Assembly (NCBI GenBank): GCA_029204225.1
Contig: CM055113.1
Span: 759,973-823,972 of the forward strand
Source: Diphasiastrum complanatum
Taxonomy: Eukaryota > Streptophyta > Lycopodiopsida > Lycopodiales > Lycopodiaceae
Reading direction: 5' to 3'
DNA: 64,000 nt
Part shown: positions 1 through 12,700 of the stretch, piece by piece
How positions within the stretch are numbered: position 1 is the stretch's first letter
How the letters are laid out: the number at the start of each line of letters is the position of its first letter
Notes under the pieces: model-generated
The model's database searches: none
Seen by the model: only the letters and a program-made list of their open reading frames with translations
What the model was told of the DNA's origin: nothing
Program-made: the position numbers and the translations under genes

Positions 1-1275
1 AACAAGTTGGATCGAGCCATAATCCTAACAGATGGGAAGCAAAGTGTCGGAATGGCTTTTTGTCCGAAGAACTCTACTCTAAGTCCGATCAGCTGATTTA
101 TTAAGTGGAGGGGAACTATCACACACACCTCTCTCTTGGGGCAAATTTTGAATGAAAGTTGATCAAAATGGGGGCAAATTCAAGGTGACCTAGCCATACT
201 CACACGAGGAGACTGGAAAACTTTGGACCTAATAAGTTGACAAGTTTTTGTTGTGGAGAGAAAAGTTTGTTATAGGCTTTCTCTGGACCAGCAATGATGA
301 GGAACCATATGAGTATGTTGGCTTGTGTTACGTGTAAGGCAGCTGATCAATGAAGGAACTGTGAAAGTTGAGTCTTGCATGAGAGACTTGGTATTTCGAA
401 CGGACGCTAAGGGACAGTTCGCGTTGAGATCGGATTAGTGCAAACTCTGGGTGCATGTTTCTGATTCAAAGAGAGCTACTTGAAGCCAAGCTCGATGTAC
501 ACTTCTTGTTTTGACTGTGAGGCAACTAACCAGTGATGGAATTGTGAAAGTCAAGTTTTGCGCGACGGACATGGTGCTTCAAACAAACGCGAAGAGATAG
601 TTTGGATGCGGATCAAACTGTTGCGACCCTTTGGCTTTCCACGAGGTCAATGGTTACATTTGGGCTGATTCAGAGAGCTACTTCAAGCTAAGTGAGAGGT
701 GCATTGCGGAGTACTCAATCTTTGCCTACCTTAAAGAGTCAAGATGGAAAAGTATCAAGATCAGGCTTGGACAAGGAAAGAAATCAAGGTGCAGAAGCAA
801 CAAGGCACGGAGTGGACCATAAAGTGGGCAATCAAACGATAAATCCTTCGGCTCAGGGAGCCTTGATAGCTGTGCGGAACTGAACAAATCTGGAGCTCAG
901 GGAGCTCAACACAAAGTGCATCAAGGACAAATCAGGAGCTCAAAGAAGTTCCAAAGTCGAAAGTCAGAAGCGACAGGGGCGAACATTTCAAAGAAAGGCC
1001 TCTGTCACCAGTTAATAAGGTTCTCGGGTTTTACGAAAGCCATATCAAATCTATGCTTTTCCCAAACAAAGATATATTTTCAAGTTATGTAATTTTTCAG
1101 TACAAAGAGCTGATCCTCTGACTTGTGGTGTGCCAGCTTCAATGTTAATAAAAAGTGGCCAGTAAATTGAGTACTGTGCCAAGTAGCTTAAATGTATAGT
1201 TATTTTAATTGGGAGACACCTTTACTTTAATTTGACATCTGATGAGGACATCAGATTTTATAAAGGTGGGGTGGA
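1..1275 (+). mobile_element. LARD-like LTR element, copy A: interior (3' part only)
   Basis: This is the 3' part of the interior of a non-autonomous LTR retrotransposon; the element continues beyond the left edge of the window. The same sequence recurs on the plus strand at about 23560-24823 and reversed at about 4903-6150. I find no gag or pol motif in any frame, only open stretches of about 60 codons that are not conserved as protein. It ends at a purine-rich polypurine tract (1263-1275) directly before the LTR. Known elements of this build (long non-coding interior, large LTRs) are called LARDs and depend on enzymes of autonomous relatives; that dependence is inferred here. Confidence 0.75.
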
Positions 1276-2501
1276 TGTTGTAAAGCTACCTTTACAAGCT
1301 TTACTTTCGGCACCATCGGAGCCAGCTATGTCCCCGGCGCCAGCAGCGCCCCTGCTGCTCCTGGCGCCGGTGCCGCTCTCGGCGCCACTGTGACTAGAAT
1401 CCAGCCGACGCCAAGTTCCTATGGCTGAAAATCTTTGATCGGTTCTAGCGAAGTCCAGAGAGCTCAGATCGATGTGCAATCACCTCACACGATCTAGGCA
1501 TGATTAAAGGAAGCCAGGGGATCAATAAAATCTAGAGAGAGAAAATGATTTTCTAGAAAGAGAAAATCCTAGAGAGAGAAAAACGTGCTTTACCAGCCTA
1601 GGTAGAGTGCTTGGTATGAGGGGGGGTGCCGAATCACACCAATACTATAGGGGAGTGCGGGTTGCAACTCAGGGCGAGCTCCAACCAAGTCTCAGCCTCC
1701 TTTGCTGGAATGTTGTCATGGCTCTCGCCTTGGCATGCTAGCGCCCCGGAGACTAGGGTCGGTCACACACTTGAAATGTAACCTTCTCAGATTTATCAAT
1801 AAAGTGGAATTTTCCTCAAACTGACTCTGATTACCTTCTGGGTTTCAGTGTTCGGTAAAAGCGCCAGTTGTAAGGCCGCTTTCAAAATTTTTAACTTGGC
1901 ACATAGCTGAGGGTCGTATCCCGGGACGCTAGCGGTATGCCGTCGAGACCATTCGGTCCGTGGCGCCAGCGGTATGCTGTCGGGACCATTTGGTCCAGAA
2001 ACTGGTTGTTTCCATATCTGTCGCGGCTTGTGGTTCTGAGTGTTTCTTGCATGAACGTGAATGGGTTAAGCTCTTGGGGAACAGACTCTAACCTGTCGGC
2101 TGAGTTGGATGGCTTGCTTGGGTGGACGTTACCTGTTTATGGCTGTCCAGTCTGGCGTGGCACCAGGTTGGCTTCCAGCGCTCGTGACGAAGATTTCAGT
2201 TGGTTAAGTCTGATGTAAGTCAGACCGCTTGCTTGGAATGGATGTTACTTGTTTGTAACGAAGCTTCGAGTTGGTTAAGTTTGATGTATGTCGGGCGGCT
2301 TGCTTGGAGGGAAGTCACCCACGTCGGGACCCCTGATCTGGCATGGCGCCAGGTTGGATCTCAATGTTGGTTTTCAGAACTTCAAGTTGGTTGTTGTTGG
2401 CGAGTTGGCTGCTTGTATGTCAAGTGGGTTTGGATGGCAAGAGTTGAAGGCTGGGAAGCTAAGTCGTGGTTCCCGGCTCCCTTTGGGATGCCTGCGCTAC
2501 A
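1276..2501 (+). repeat. LARD-like element copy A, 3' LTR
   Basis: The LTR runs from TGTTGTAAAG to GCGCTACA (1226 bp) and so keeps TG...CA termini. The start is fixed by the polypurine tract AAGGTGGGGTGGA just before it. The end is fixed by copy B, where the matching LTR end lies two bases from a tRNA-Met primer site. The U3 part carries several GGCGCC hexamers. An AATAAA signal at 1798-1803 is kept in all copies I compared. Open frames inside it (for example 1937-2218) recur in all copies because the DNA is repeated and carry no recognisable domain. The base run after the LTR (GTAGC) is the likely target-site flank. Confidence 0.85.
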
Positions 2502-3650
2502 GTAGCCGTGATCAATAGGCAAAGTATTGATCCTTTGAAACCATGCTCGAGCAGTTTGTTTCAAGCCATAAAGTGTCTTATGGAATCTACACACATGATT
2601 GTGTTTACCCTCGATAATATAACCTTTGGGTTGCACTATGTAAATGTCTTCTTCGATAACTCCATTGAGATATGTTGTTTGTACATCCATTTGATGTATT
2701 TCTAAATCTGCTGCAGCGACAAATGATAGCAAAAGTCGAATAGAAGAATGCTTGACTACTGGACTAAAGGTCTCACTGTAATCGACATTGTACCTCAGAA
2801 AATCCTCTGGCAACAAGTCATGTCTTTCTTCTGTTGATGGTTCCATCTGCGTTGTACTTGACTTTGAAAATCCACTTGCAATCAACTATGTTTCTGCTAA
2901 CAGGTAATTCGACAATTGTCCTTGTCTGGTTCTTGATAAGAGACGAATACTCTTTATTCATAGCTTCTTTCTAGATATCTAAATCAGGCTGACTGAGTGC
3001 CTCTTGGACAGAGGTCGGTTCTGGAACAAGGTAGGCTGCAGACTCGTTGATATACCGAGGTGGTCTCCTAGTTCTTGATGATCTTCTGGGTAACATAGGA
3101 AGTTGATCATTCATTGTATTGTATTTGCTGAACTGCAACATCATCATCTTCTGATTCATCGTTGATTTGTTGTTCGTCGGAAGTAGAGGAGCTTGGACCT
3201 TCAATGGGAATAGTCGACTGAGAAATTGGAAAGTTCAATGCGTCAATTCAGTAGAATCTGGTAAAATGGTACCTTCTATCATACTGGCCTTGGTATGGCC
3301 ATGAATTTCATGCATGGTTGACTCCACATATGTTTTCTTGTCGTGAACCTGGTTTTTGTTACCAAATTCGTGTTCAGATTCATCACTCGAATCGTTAGAC
3401 TCTTTCGAATTCGTGTCTGCAACGTTAATTTCTTCATACAAAACATCCGCTTCAGCATCGCAGGCATCGAAGAATTCTTCGTCTTCAGCATTCTCATAAC
3501 ATTCAAAGTACTGCACTTCAATATCAAATTCATTGGGAAAAATATTCAAGGCATACGAAGACTCTTCTGATGTAAAGCTGGTGTCAGACAAAGGAGTTTG
3601 ACCTTCATAATTGTCACAACTTCAGGTTATGATTTGTTCTGCTTGCTTAC
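2502..3650 (-). pseudogene. Ty1/copia pol fragment (integrase-RT linker and start of reverse transcriptase)
   Basis: Reading the minus strand, an acidic linker (3591-3235) is followed by a basic patch and the typical copia segment EPTSVQEALSQPD (about 3030-2971). Then comes the first half of reverse transcriptase with HQMDVQTTYLNG (the first catalytic Asp), EEDIYIVQPKGY and LYGLKQTARAW (2885-2510). The frame is broken between the linker and the RT. The RT stops abruptly where the LTR of copy A begins, and the other end abuts the LTR of copy B, so two LARD-like elements in opposite orientation flank it. Gag, protease, integrase and RNase H are missing. It is a dead fragment, and a different copia lineage from the intact element at 52.8-59.3 kb. 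Confidence 0.85.
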
Positions 3651-4902
3651 TGTAGCGCAGGCATCCCAAAGGGAGCCGGGAACCACGACTTAGCTTCTCA
3701 GCCTTCAACTCTTGCCATCCAAACCCACTTGACATACAAGCAGCCAACTCGCCAACAACCATCAGACTTAACCAACTTGAAGTTCCGAAAACCAACATTG
3801 AGATCCAACCTGGCACCATGCTAGATCGGGGGTCCCAATGTGGGTGACTTCCCTCCAAGCAAGCCGCCCGACATACATCAAACTTAACCAACTCGAAGTT
3901 TTGTTACAAACGAGTAACATCCATTCCAAGCAAGCGGTCTGACTTACATCAGACTTAACCAGCTGAAAGCTTCGTCATGAGCGCTGGAAGCCAACCTGGC
4001 GCCACGCCAGACTGGACAGCCATAAACAGGTAACGTTTACCCAAGCAAGCCATCCAACTCAGCCGACAGGTTAGAGTCTGTTCCCCAAGAGCTTAACCCA
4101 TTCACGTTCATGCAAGGAACACTCAGGACCACAAGCCGCGACAGATATGGAAACAACCAATTCCTGGACCAAATGGTCCCGACAGCATACCGCTGGCGCC
4201 ACGGACCGAATGGTCTCGACGGCATACCGCTAGCGTCCCGGGATACGACCCTCAGCTATGTGCCAAGTTAAAAATTTTGAAAGCGGCCTTACAACTGGCG
4301 CTTTTACTGAACACTGAAACCCAGAAGGTGATCACAGTCAGTTTGAGGAAAATTCCACTTTATTGATAAATCTGAGAAGGTTACATTTCAAGTGTGTGAC
4401 CGACCCTAGTCTCTGGGGCGCTAGCATGCCAAGGCGAGAGCCATGACAACATTCCAGCAAAGGAGGCTGAGACTTGGTTGGAGCTCGCCCTGAGTTGCAA
4501 CCCGCACTCCCCTATAGTATTGGTGTGATTCGGCACACCCCCTCACACCAAACACTCTACCCAAGCTGGTAAAGCACGTTTTTCTCTCTCTAGGATTTTC
4601 TCTTTCTAGAAAGTCATTTTCTCTCTCCAGATTTTATTGATCCCCAGGCTTCCTTTAATCATGCCTAGATCGTGTGAGGTGATTGCACATCGATCCGAGC
4701 TCTCTGAACTCCGCTAGAACCGATCAAAGATTTTCAGCCATAGGAACTTGGCGCCGGCTAGATTCTGGTCATAGTGGCGCCGGGAGTGGCGCCGGCGCCG
4801 TTGGTGCTGGGAACAGCAGGGGCGCTGCTGGCGCCGATGGCTGGCGCCATAGCTGGCGCCGATGGAGCCGAAAGTAAAGCTTGTAAAGGTAGCTTTACAA
4901 CA
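3651..4902 (-). repeat. LARD-like element copy B, 3' LTR
   Basis: This is a full LTR of 1252 bp in reverse orientation, TGTTG...CTACA on the minus strand, closely similar to 1276-2501. Its U3 (about 4750-4861 on the plus strand) contains seven GGCGCC palindromes within about 110 bp. The polypurine tract lies at 4903-4915. Five bases outside the end (3646-3650) read CTTAC. Confidence 0.85.
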
Positions 4903-6195
4903 TCCACCCCACCTTTATAAAATCTGATGTCCTCATCAGATGTCAAATTAAAGTAAAGGTGTCTCCCAATTAAAATAACTATACATTTAAGCTACTTGGC
5001 ACAGTAGTCAATTTACTGGCCACTTTTTATTAACATTGAATCTGGCACACCACAAGTCGGAGGCTCAGCTCTTTGTATTGAAAGATTACATAACTTGAAA
5101 ATATATCTTTGTCTGGGAAAAGCGTAGATTTGATATCGCTTTCGTAAAACCCAAAAATCTTATTAATTGGTGACAGAGGCCTTTCTTTGAAATGTTCGCC
5201 CCTGTCGCTTCTGACTTTCGACTTTGGAACTCCTTTGAGCTCCTGATTTGTCCTTGATGCACTTTGTGTTGAGCTCCCTAAGCACCATATTTGTTCAGTT
5301 CCGCACAGGTATCAAGGCTCCCTGAGCCAAAGGATTTATCATTTGATTGCCCACTTTATGGTCCACTTTGTGCCTTGTTGCTTCTGCACCTTGATTTCTC
5401 TCCTTGTCCCAGCCTGATCTTGATATTTTTCCACATTGGCTCTTTAAGGTAGGCAAAAATTGAGTACTCCGCAAATGCACCTCTCACTTAGCTTGAAGTA
5501 GCTCTTTGAATCAGCCCAAATGTAACCATTGACCTCGTGGAAAGCCAAAGGGTCGCACCAATTTGATCTGCATCCGAACTATCTCTTCGCGTTTGTTTGA
5601 AGCACCATGTCCATCGTGCAAAACTTGACTTTCACAATTCCATCACTGGTCAGTTGCCTCGCAGTCAAAACAAGAAGTGTACATCGAGTTTGGCTTCAAG
5701 TAGCTCTCTTTGAATCAGACACGTGCACCCAGAGTTTGCACTAGTCCGATCTCAACGCGAACTGTCCCTTAGCGTCCGTTCGAAATACCAAGTCTTTCAT
5801 GCAAGACTCAACTTTCATAGTTCCTTCATTGATCAGCTGCCTTACACGTAACACAAACCAGCGTACTCATATGTTTCCTCATCATTTCTGGTCCAGAGAA
5901 AGCCTATAACAAACTAAGTTCGCCAATCTCCTCGTGTGAGTATGGCTAGGTCACCTTGAATTTGCCCCCATTTTGATCAACTTTCATTCAAAATTTGCCC
6001 CAAGAGAGAGGTGTGTGTGATAGTTCCCCTCCACTTATAAAATCAGCTGATCGGACTTAGAATAGAGTTCTTCGGACAAAAAGCCTTTCCAACACTTTGC
6101 TTCCCATCTGCTAGGATTATGGCTCGATCCAACTTGTTGCCAATCTCTGAAGAGGATCCTAGTCTTTTCCCCTTTGAGGAAAAACCCAACTGATA

Positions 6196-6700
6196 CTGGA
6201 TATCACCCATGCTCAGTGAGTTTCAATTCTGAAGGTGGTCGTCCCAAAATGAAGACCAACTGCTCCATAGATGATCTCCCCTGAAATTGCCCTTTCCAAC
6301 TTTTGACTTCCTGCTTGCGTCTGGTGGGCGTTGTCGCAAATGAAACTAACCCAAGAAACAGGCTAGCCATCCATCCTTTGCAAACATTGAGTCATTTCGT
6401 TGTCGTTCACGTGCAAGAACTTGAACTGCAAATCCGCCCCACAGATTCTGGATATCGCCCATGCTCAGTGAGTTTCAGTTCCGAAGGTGGCCGTCCCAAA
6501 ATGAAGACCAACTGCTCTATAGAAGATCTCCCCTGAAATGGCCCTTTCCAACTTTTGACTTCCTGCTTGCGTCTGGTGGGTGTTGTCGCAAATGAAACTA
6601 ACCCAAGAAATAGGCTAGCCATCCATCCTTTGCAAACATTGAGTCGATTCGTTGTCGTTCACGTGTGAGTACTTGAACTCCAAATCCGCCCCACAGATTC
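6196..6700. repeat. 252-bp tandem duplication inside LARD copy B
   Basis: Two adjacent units (6196-6447 and 6448-6700) share nearly all bases, both starting at CTGGATATC and both ending at CCACAGATTCTG-like sequence. Copy D holds only one unit, at about 23250-23500 in reverse. The duplication therefore arose in copy B or its lineage. Confidence 0.85.
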
Positions 6701-7420
6701 TGTAGTCCTCTTTGTTTGATGGTATCAGCCTTCAAAAGAAAAGGTTCCTTCTCGAGCCATCAGCTCCTTGTATCACAAGCAATCATGCAAACCAGACAAA
6801 GCACGAGTACTAAGACTCACCACGAATACATACAAGTAAGACACTCAGGCAGGTTTACTAACAAGTAACAAAGACAAGGTCCCCCTTTGAGATGGTCCTG
6901 CCAACAGACCTTTGCCTGGCCACCCCCATACAAATCGATCACGGAATCAGCCCACATAGGACACCCCTCCAACTATCTGTGCTTTCACCATTAAGCAGCA
7001 CATTGCCTCAGTCACGCCCCACCACTTTTTGGTCGATAGCCCTTATAGCTAAACGATCGGCAGCTATCCCGCACCGGTAGCTAACCACCCGTGCTTTACA
7101 CCCGAATTCGAGCAGCATCTCTGTATCAATCGTTAACCCGTACAGTTCGAATATGTCGCCCCGCACCCCACAAGGCACAGACCGTGCTTACACCAACCTA
7201 ATGGCAGCACACTGCCTCATCTGTCCTACGTGCAGACAGCGCCAGACCCGAACCGCGAGAACTGACCGTGCTTACACCTCAAGGGTAGCACTTTGACTCA
7301 TCAAGTCCCCCGTTCTTCCGACCACCCCGACCGTGGACGCACCCGTGACCACAACAGTTGTCTTGATGAACCCCAAACCGTGGCCATTTCCGAGAGATCC
7401 GCATAGCTGACCGGCCAGTC

Positions 7421-7433
7421 GGCTCTGATACCA
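7421..7433 (-). promoter_or_regulatory. Primer-binding site of LARD copy B (initiator tRNA-Met)
   Basis: The minus strand reads TGGTATCAGAGCC, the canonical complement of the 3' end of plant initiator tRNA-Met used by most plant LTR retrotransposons. It sits two bases after the LTR end, which fixes the LTR boundary and the direction of the element. Confidence 0.9.
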
Positions 7434-7435
7434 CA

Positions 7436-7553
7436 TGTAGCGCAGGCATCCCAAAGAGAGCCGGGAACCACGACTTAGCTTCCCAGCCTTCAACACTTGC
7501 CATCCAAACCCACTTGACATACAAGCAGCCAACTCGCCAACAACGATCAGACC
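7436..7553 (-). repeat. LARD copy B, truncated 5' LTR
   Basis: Only the last 118 bp of the 5' LTR remain, starting at TGTAGCGCAGG on the plus strand. At about 7553 the match to the other LTRs stops and unrelated sequence begins, so most of this LTR was deleted or replaced. Confidence 0.85.
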
Positions 7554-8007
<454 letters not shown>

Positions 8008-8039
8008 GTTCATAGGTTCAAGCAGGAAGCAAGCACATA

Positions 8040-8140
8040 CACCCATTATAAGTAGGCATTGTGATTATAAGCAGGCATTGTGATTTCCAGATCCAAGCGT
8101 TGTGATTATAAGCAGGCATTGTGATTTCCAGATCCAGATG
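8040..8140. repeat. Short tandem repeats around GCAGGCATTGTGATT
   Basis: Three near-copies of a unit built on ATTATAAGCAGGCATTGTG, two of them followed by TTCCAGATCCA, stand in tandem just right of the microsatellite. Confidence 0.7.
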
Positions 8141-8895
8141 CTCCTGTGTCTCCCAAGGCAAGGCACAAGATGTTGGTGTCGGCAAGAATGAAGCAGTTGG
8201 CGGTAGTGGGGGTGAGGTTGGCTCCTGCCTAATAGCCAAACCTAATACTACACCAAGAAAATTGGAGCCCAGATTAGAGAATGCGTTGTCTTCTCTCCCG
8301 GAATTGCAGTCTCAAACATTCCCTTTCTAAGCATAGCCCATCTCACAATTCAAATAAATTCGAAGAATAAGAAGAATGGGAGGAATATAAATAAATAAAT
8401 ACGCATGCAAACCGCACATTGATTATGAAGCACTTAAATAAAAGATTGCAACCAGTATAACGTAATTTATTGTTCCCGCTGAAATCGAGGCTAAACTGGG
8501 AAAAAACATTACAAGTTTAGGGGGTGACGTCATAAATAAATGATTTTAAAAGAGGGAGGCTGGTAATATATAGTATTAAAACAATGACTCATGTTTGGAA
8601 CTGAATATAGTTTGATGTTGCTTTTCTTTAAAAAAAATAGCATGCTTTTGTGTCAAGCTTCTTTTCACATACTTATGTTGACAGAATCAAGGCATGTCGC
8701 CTCATGGAGTAGTTGGGAGTTGAGTAAGTGCCCTTATAGACAACAACAACCCATTCTTAACATGTGTCTTACCTCACTATCCTACTCTACTTAATGAGAA
8801 TATACCTTTTTTGACTTTGCATTTGAATGTCCACATGGCCCAATTACTTCAATCAGTGTGTGTAGAATTCTCATGTGCTTCCCGTAACTAGCAAT

Positions 8896-9565
8896 ATTAC
8901 TAAATTAGAAGTAGTAATTATTGAGAAAAAGACCAACATTTTGCATTATATTATTGGTGGACCTTGCTAAAAAATAATTGGACTTAACTGTTAGGCCTCA
9001 AACTAGCCAAGAAATCTCTCTCTATAATAAATATTTTAAGGTGAATTACTATCCCCTAGACCTTGACTTAATCCTCTAAAGGAATTCTATTATGTAATAA
9101 CTTCAATTAAGTGAACCTTCCTACAAATCCGTTAAAAAATACAAGTTGGCGTCACAATCCACAAAATGCTCCTATAGATACTCTTCTTGGCAATCTTTGG
9201 TTACATATTTGATTATGTGGGATTTGCTTTAGGAAAAAAATGTTGTGGTTTACTAAGACAGCACTCTATAAATAGTAGTGAGCCCAATATTTCTCTTTGT
9301 TCAACATTGTGTTGAGTTTGGAAATGCCATTGGATTCTCATAGTAAAGTGGTGACCCATATTCCTTGCCTCTGGGAGTATAAATTTTTGATGAAAGCAGG
9401 ATCTTATAATCTCTCTCTCACTCATCACACCATCAAAAGGGCGGCATACTAAATAAGAAATAGTAATTATTGAGAAAAATACCCACTCATTGCATTACAT
9501 TATTGGTGGACCTTGCTTAAAAATAATAGAACCAATTGTTACGCCTCAAACTAGCCAAGAAATCA
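8896..9565 (+). repeat. Dispersed direct repeat of about 120 bp (8896-9015 and 9449-9565)
   Basis: The two copies share ATTGGTGGACCTTGCT and CCTCAAACTAGCCAAGAAATC with small changes in between. They are 553 bp apart in the same orientation. I cannot tell whether they are ends of an old element or a segmental duplication. Confidence 0.75.
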
Positions 9566-10512
9566 TAACCAATATCCTAACACTATTATTTGTCGATAAT
9601 CATGTGACCCTCTAAATTCAAATATTTTTGTGGAATAGAACTTCATTAAAAGCTCAAGGAACAATATATGTTTATAGATTTCCATATATTCTTGTACCTA
9701 CACAATACACATGAATAATGTTACATTGGATGAATCATTATTGACTATTTGATTTGGTTGGTATAGAGGAACTAAGTGTAGGTTTTAGTTAGGTTAGTTT
9801 GTATTTGATTGTCTACTTAAATTAGTTTTCATGTATTTGATTGTTTCCCAATGTTTGATATGAAACCTGATGGTTTTTGTTCCAATTGTTGTAGGTGTTT
9901 TGCATTTGAGAGAGTGATTCCATGACATAAACACTCCCGAGTGTGTGCGGAGCAACCCTTCGTACATCACTCCGGAGGGTGAGTCAGTCTGCAAGGAGGA
10001 GGAGGTTGAATAGGAAGCGACAAGCAGTGCATACGACATTGTCGCTTGCACCTGTAGTTCATGTCGTTGAGGAGGTGACATGTTCGACCGCAAGTTTGGT
10101 CTCAAACTTGCAAAGTGTCGAGCACGTGTTGACTGTTAGTGTCAGTGGTGTGGGTAGTTAAGGGGGGTTAGTCATGCCAGAGCATGTGCGTGGCAATGCC
10201 ATGTTTAGAACGTCGGAGTTGGAGTCTAGGTCACAGGAAGAGTAGATTAGAACGGAGGAGAAGAGCGAGACGATGGCACTTCTCTTGGAGTAGATGTTGG
10301 TTTGCCTATGAGAGGGTTAGAGTTTGGGGAGGATCTGAGCAGTTTGGGAGTAGGGTTGATCAGACAGGTCTGCTCACCTATGAATGTAAGCGAACAAGGA
10401 TCTACGCTTTTCCAAGTGCCGATCGAGGACGCCAATGCAGAAGCGGAGCGAGGCTGGATCTGTGGTGTGATTCTTGCATATCTCTGTACAATCCAGTTCT
10501 TGATGTTCTTGG

Positions 10513-10560
10513 GATGTCCAAGAATCAATAAATTGGCTAGTTTCTTGATTCTTGGACATC
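10513..10560. repeat. Perfect 16-bp inverted repeat with 16-base loop
   Basis: GATGTCCAAGAATCAA (10513-10528) is exactly reverse-complemented at 10545-10560. The RNA would form a stable hairpin. No flanking element is recognised, and the stem is shorter than a plant miRNA precursor. Confidence 0.85.
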
Positions 10561-12441
10561 AGTTTATGCAAATGTAGCTCAGTTCAGTGTAGTGTAGGAT
10601 CTGATTTCAATCCGCTTTTAGAGTAAGTAGCAGTAGAAACTACTGAACGTTCACTGGCTTGCATGTTGATCTATGAATGAGCGTTCTTGGCTTGCATCAT
10701 CTATGTAGAATGTAAGCGCATTCAAGAGTGACGTCCCTGAGTAGTCCTCTGATAGGCAGGACAAAGAAAATCTATACTACAACGTCTACCTATTTCCTTC
10801 TGCCTGGTTTGGCATCGTAAAATCAAGAAACCATCTAACGAATGCCTTTGAGCCTGGTAATAGGCAGAAACGGTTTTGAAGAAGAGGCAAGAAAGAATCG
10901 TAGTAAACAGATCCTCTGGAAAAGAAAATTTGTCAACAATGGGACCTCAATTTGATATGAACCAACCAGATTAGCCTACAACTAGACTACTAGACTAGCC
11001 TACAACTACTTAAAACTAGACTAGCCTACAACTACTTACAATTGGTAACCGTTGGCAATAGTAAATTACATAGTAACAGTTACAATGAAGTTTTCATCGA
11101 TTTCTAACAACATATGCAAATACCCAATCATATCAGTGTGTGAATTCTTTCATTTGACTGAATCAAAAATTTCAAAAATGGAGCTGATCATGAATATACT
11201 TTGAAGTAAGATGGATATACATCTTAGAGAGCTTTTATGTTTGATACCTCATGCAAATGAAGTCTTGGTAGGATGATTAACAAATCCAAAACCAAAGATC
11301 CATCATGAATTCTTATATTGTGCTAGATTTGAAGAATCAAATGAGATTCTCAATTTAGGTTTAGCATGGGAAAGTGAGCAACATAATATGACTTTGCAAA
11401 TCAAGCATTTTGATTAAAAAACAACAATGATTAATGGTGGATTTGGAGTAAATCTGATTTCTTTCAAGTTGTATGAAAAATGAGGACTTTTGAAGCTGAA
11501 ACCTACAAGCTTTGCATTCAAGTTGGTGAATAAATATAAGGCCAAAAGGAGTAGTGAAAGACATACTAATAAAAAAGGCAGGACCTGGTGTCCAATTTGT
11601 CATTACCTTTGTCGTAATGAATACCTGATGCACCATCAATTTATCGGATATTGTTGGCTCACCTTTGGTTACGAGTTACTTAAGTGATTCATAAATAGAT
11701 AATGGGCAAGGTTATCTTGAAGAATCAGGAGCAAATAATCAAAGTTGATCCAATTACATGGACAATCCAACTAGTGCCATCAAAAGTTAATGATGAATTT
11801 TAGTGAACATAAGACATTGGGGATTCATTATGATTTAAAAATTGACAATGTGAAATAAAATTCAAGCATTAGCAATGATTGATTGCACAACAAGTTATAT
11901 GTGTCACTGTTATGGTAGATTAGAGGTGAATATTACACCTACCAATGACTGCACTAGTGATACACTGATTACCTATGAGGTAAACATGATGAATGTGACT
12001 TGGATTTTTGCCGATCTAATTTCCAATCCAATAGAAGATGAACTGATACCAGTTACTCATGCTTTATCTTATAATGATAATAATGAGCTGATTTTGCATC
12101 ATATGGACCAACTAGATTTAAGGTGCACCAAATTCTAGTTCCACCTCCACCAAAGCCACCAAAAGTGGTTATTTCAAAGGATGGTAAACCTTCAGCATCC
12201 ATGACAAAGAAGCATGTGAAACAATACCATAGTAAAGTTGTCAAATGGAGTAATTCCACAAATGAGGCAATTATGAAGGTGGATCTTGGTATCAATGATT
12301 ATGTTGTTGTACCATATCAATCGGACAAAGTGAAAGAGGAAATGCAAATTCGATAGCCAAGTTATAGTTAACCTTAGTTAACCTTGGTGATAACAGCCCA
12401 CATGAAATCAAAGGTGAAGGTACTGCCACAAGGCTTTCTTA

Positions 12442-12700
12442 ATGGACTGTCATGATATCAAATGTATTGTATGTCCCGAATCTAACAAAAAATTTGTTGT
12501 TGTGGTCAGTCATATTACAAATTTAGGACATAGGATAGAATTTGAGTTACATTCATGTAATATTCTTGACAAAAGCAAGAGAGTTCTTGCACTCGAAAAG
12601 AGACAGGGAACTACGAGAACCCCCATGCTTTTGAAAGTAGTAACCATATTGAAAAGGTTGAGGTGTTTGATCAATGCTACTTACTTGGTAACACTCTTAA
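12442..12700 (+). pseudogene. Probable copia protease/pre-integrase remnant
   Basis: The frame reads PESNKKFVVVVSHITNLGHRIEFE and then a segment ending LEKRQGT. It resembles the copia stretch between protease and the HHCC zinc finger (usual form VP-NLLSVSQL-x-F, then a GxxxG/GKRQGNLY element). There is no upstream gag in frame and no integrase downstream. It abuts, head to head, the minus-strand copia at 12681-15007. Assignment rests on this short similarity only. Confidence 0.45.

Larger units (their letters stand above)
4903..7435 (-). mobile_element. LARD-like element copy B: complete interior
   Basis: This is the most complete interior of the family, about 2.5 kb from primer-binding site (7421-7433) to polypurine tract (4903-4915). 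No long open frame and no gag, protease, integrase or RT motif is seen. It matches the window start (reversed) up to about 6150 and 23000-23560 (reversed) up to about 6960. The stretch 6960-7420 has no second copy here. It carries a 252-bp tandem duplication not present in copy D. Confidence 0.75.
8141..12440. other. AT-rich intergenic stretch without recognised genes
   Basis: About 4.3 kb with no coding region I can support. Longer open frames (for example 10184-10531 and 11875-12138) lack recognisable motifs. Contents worth listing are a dispersed direct repeat (8896-9015 and 9449-9565), a perfect 16-bp hairpin (10513-10560), a small tandem of CTAGACTAGCCTACAACTA type (about 10975-11040), and a proline-rich frame at 12123-12356 that may belong to the copia remnant to its right. 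Confidence 0.5.

Noticed and set aside
1937-2218. A 93-codon frame (MPSRPFGPWRQRY...) recurring in five places as a possible conserved small protein
   Set aside because: All copies lie at the same place of the LARD LTR, and changes between copies are spread over all codon positions and include stops. The recurrence is explained by the repeat.
2501-3651. The copia fragment and the two inverted LTRs as a single foldback element
   Set aside because: The LTRs have separate interiors extending outward, and one has its own primer site. Two independent insertions into or next to a copia relic explain it better.
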